Shown: piece by piece, positions 14,229 through 15,195 of the stretch
Layout of the letters: the number at the start of each line of letters is the position of its first letter
Numbering within the stretch: position 1 is the stretch's first letter
DNA from: Chloroflexota bacterium
GTDB lineage: Bacteria; Chloroflexota; Dehalococcoidia; SZUA-161
Length of the DNA: 15,195 nt
Assembly (NCBI GenBank): GCA_003229915.1
Contig: QIGA01000227.1
Coordinates: 1 to 15,195, forward strand
Direction of reading: 5' to 3'
Position numbers and translations under genes: made by a program
The notes under the pieces: generated by a model
Database searches by the model: none
Seen by the model: only the letters and a program-made list of their open reading frames with translations
Told to the model about the DNA's origin: nothing

Positions 14229-14894
14229 TCACAAACTCTCAGTCCCACCCCCGTTTTCAGGCTCGCGGCTGCTCTCGGGCTCGCCCACGTCCTCAATCTC
14301 GCTCTCGGCATAGTCCCGCTCTTCCCTTAATCTGCCCGCTACAGCGAGTCCCACGAGGGCTGCGGCAATGATGGAGCCGAGTATCACGCCCACCGGCGGC
14401 TCGTACCAGTCGACAAAGTCGATAAAGCCGGAGCGCAAAGCCGAGCCTTCCACCAGCTTATAATAAGCGTTGGCAATCCCCGATCCCTCCGCGGTGAAGC
14501 TAGATGTTCGCGCTACCGCTCGGGCTATCTCCCAAAGGATGCGCCAGATTAATCCAATGTAAATCGCAGTTATGAACGCACTTATGAATATGCCCCCGAG
14601 CATATCCATTGATCCCCGGGGTCTCCAGCTTATGCTCTTCAGTATCATTAGTGGTATCCCTGACCAGTATATGATTGCCTGGATGACGATCAGGATGATG
14701 AAGAATGCCAGCAGGGGATACCAATGATAATCGCCGAACGTGGAGCCGAGCTGGTCCTCGAAGTTGACCGCCAGAGCGAGGCTCATAATCCATATTGCGG
14801 AGACGATGAGGAGGGGCAACAGTTTCCCGGTCAGCAATCCCCTCAAGGCGCCAAGGACCAAGAAGACGACAAATATTGCGTCTAACCAGTTCAT
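14229..14894 (-). CDS. CvpA-family membrane protein
   Basis: The frame also opens at a TTG (14909), but the ATG at 14894, with AAGGAG four bases upstream, gives the classic CvpA opening MNWLDAIFVVFLVLGALRGLLTG. The 221-residue protein has about five hydrophobic segments (3-23, 25-44, 60-85, 98-120, 166-187) and an acidic, Glu/Ser-rich C-terminal tail. CvpA-like proteins are needed for colicin V export in E. coli and are tied to envelope stress elsewhere; the biochemical role is unknown. It is slightly longer than the usual 160-200 residues because of an inserted soluble loop (about 128-165) and the tail. It converges on the ATPase gene, 33 bases away, and has its own promoter. Confidence 0.8.
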   Translation of the reverse strand: MNWLDAIFVVFLVLGALRGLLTGKLLPLLIVSAIWIMSLALAVNFEDQLGSTFGDYHWYPLLAFFIILIVIQAIIYWSGIPLMILKSISWRPRGSMDMLGGIFISAFITAIYIGLIWRILWEIARAVARTSSFTAEGSGIANAYYKLVEGSALRSGFIDFVDWYEPPVGVILGSIIAAALVGLAVAGRLREERDYAESEIEDVGEPESSREPENGGGTESL

Positions 14895-14980
14895 CTCTCT
14901 CCTTTCCAAGCGTATTACGACGGTATGTAGCGGAAAGTTGCAGATTCGCCGACTGTGAACTAGCCGCCAATGTTGCGAGT

Positions 14981-15009
14981 ATCCTAGCCAATTGGGTGCG
15001 ATATGTCAA
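14981..15009 (-). promoter_or_regulatory. Sigma70 promoter of the CvpA-family gene
   Basis: On the minus strand TTGACA (15009-15004), a 17-base spacer and TAGGAT (14986-14981) match the consensus 6/6 and 4/6. The expected start near 14974 gives a leader of about 80 bases to the ATG at 14894. Confidence 0.7.
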
Positions 15010-15102
15010 GGAATCGATGTGCGGTGTCAAAAGGCCGTCGTTGCAGTTTAAGTGATATGGGAGTGCCCGTCTGGCTTGACGGCCACTACAAATGAAATCT
15101 AC

Positions 15103-15156
15103 CTTCTCGAATGGAGATCGAAACGGTGGGTTTCGCTGTGCTGCACCCACCCTACC
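15103..15156. repeat. Dispersed repeat, copy 3
   Basis: Bases 15103-15124 are the reverse complement of 7553-7574 with one mismatch. They are followed by a stem GGTGGGT (15125-15131)/ACCCACC (15145-15151) and then CTACC. The first stem arm plus TTTCGCTG is shared with 11518-11532. With copy 1 this shows that box and stem travel together, the box inverted relative to the stem. Confidence 0.7.
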
Positions 15157-15195
15157 GCTCATCTCTGCAGCCAGGAGGGCGACCGCAAATCGGTA

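Overview
The window is bacterial DNA of moderate GC content with ordinary ATG/GTG starts, good Shine-Dalgarno (SD) sequences and several sigma70-like promoters. No RNA gene, transposase or CRISPR array is visible. The mix of proteins (Rcp1-type regulators with a soluble multi-PAS kinase, a short MerA ending in Cys-Cys, a conserved two-helix protein I recall from Actinobacteria and Chloroflexota) and the abundant small palindromic repeats fit an environmental Gram-positive-like lineage, perhaps Chloroflexota (Dehalococcoidia-like). That placement is inference from style; no marker gene is present.

Left part (1-3612, minus strand): a signalling operon. It holds a 774-residue cytosolic four-PAS histidine kinase, an Rcp1-like single-domain response regulator, and a receiver-PAS protein that runs off the left edge. 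The gaps are 18 and 10 bases. A doubtful small ORF lies just upstream of the kinase. No DNA-binding output is seen, so the cassette looks like phosphotransfer to another signalling protein beyond the edge.

Middle (3620-6954, plus strand): a good promoter (TTGACC-17-TAAAAT with an extended -10) precedes a cation diffusion facilitator with a zinc-type His/Asp site and, 58 bases later, a conserved two-helix membrane protein of unknown function. A second transcription unit carries a dihydrolipoamide-dehydrogenase-family flavoprotein. Then come about 820 bases without an intact gene (6955-7776). This stretch holds a relic of a type IV prepilin N-terminus on the minus strand, an orphan promoter, three hairpins and a dispersed repeat.

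Right-middle (7777-11304, plus strand): a probably 5'-truncated FN3/discoidin gene, a SHOCT-domain small membrane protein, a class I SAM methyltransferase, a 74-residue membrane protein, and merA preceded by a mini-ORF. A 416-base gap with palindromic repeats and a probable operator (18-bp near-palindrome beside a TTGACA) separates these from a heavy-metal P1B ATPase. That ATPase has HMA domains at both ends and YPC in place of the usual CPC.

Right edge: a convergent CvpA-family membrane protein with a clear promoter, then another copy of the dispersed repeat.

Taken together, the CDF exporter, MerA and P1B ATPase make this a metal-handling and redox neighbourhood (efflux plus Hg(II) reduction) built from several separate transcription units rather than one canonical mer or cop operon. 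merR, merT, merP, merB and copZ are not in the window. I do not see a clearly new multi-gene defence-like system. The most unusual items are the YPC/C-terminal-HMA ATPase with a glutaredoxin-like stretch in frame upstream, the prepilin relic, and a 16-bp box repeated at the same distance upstream of two adjacent ORFs.
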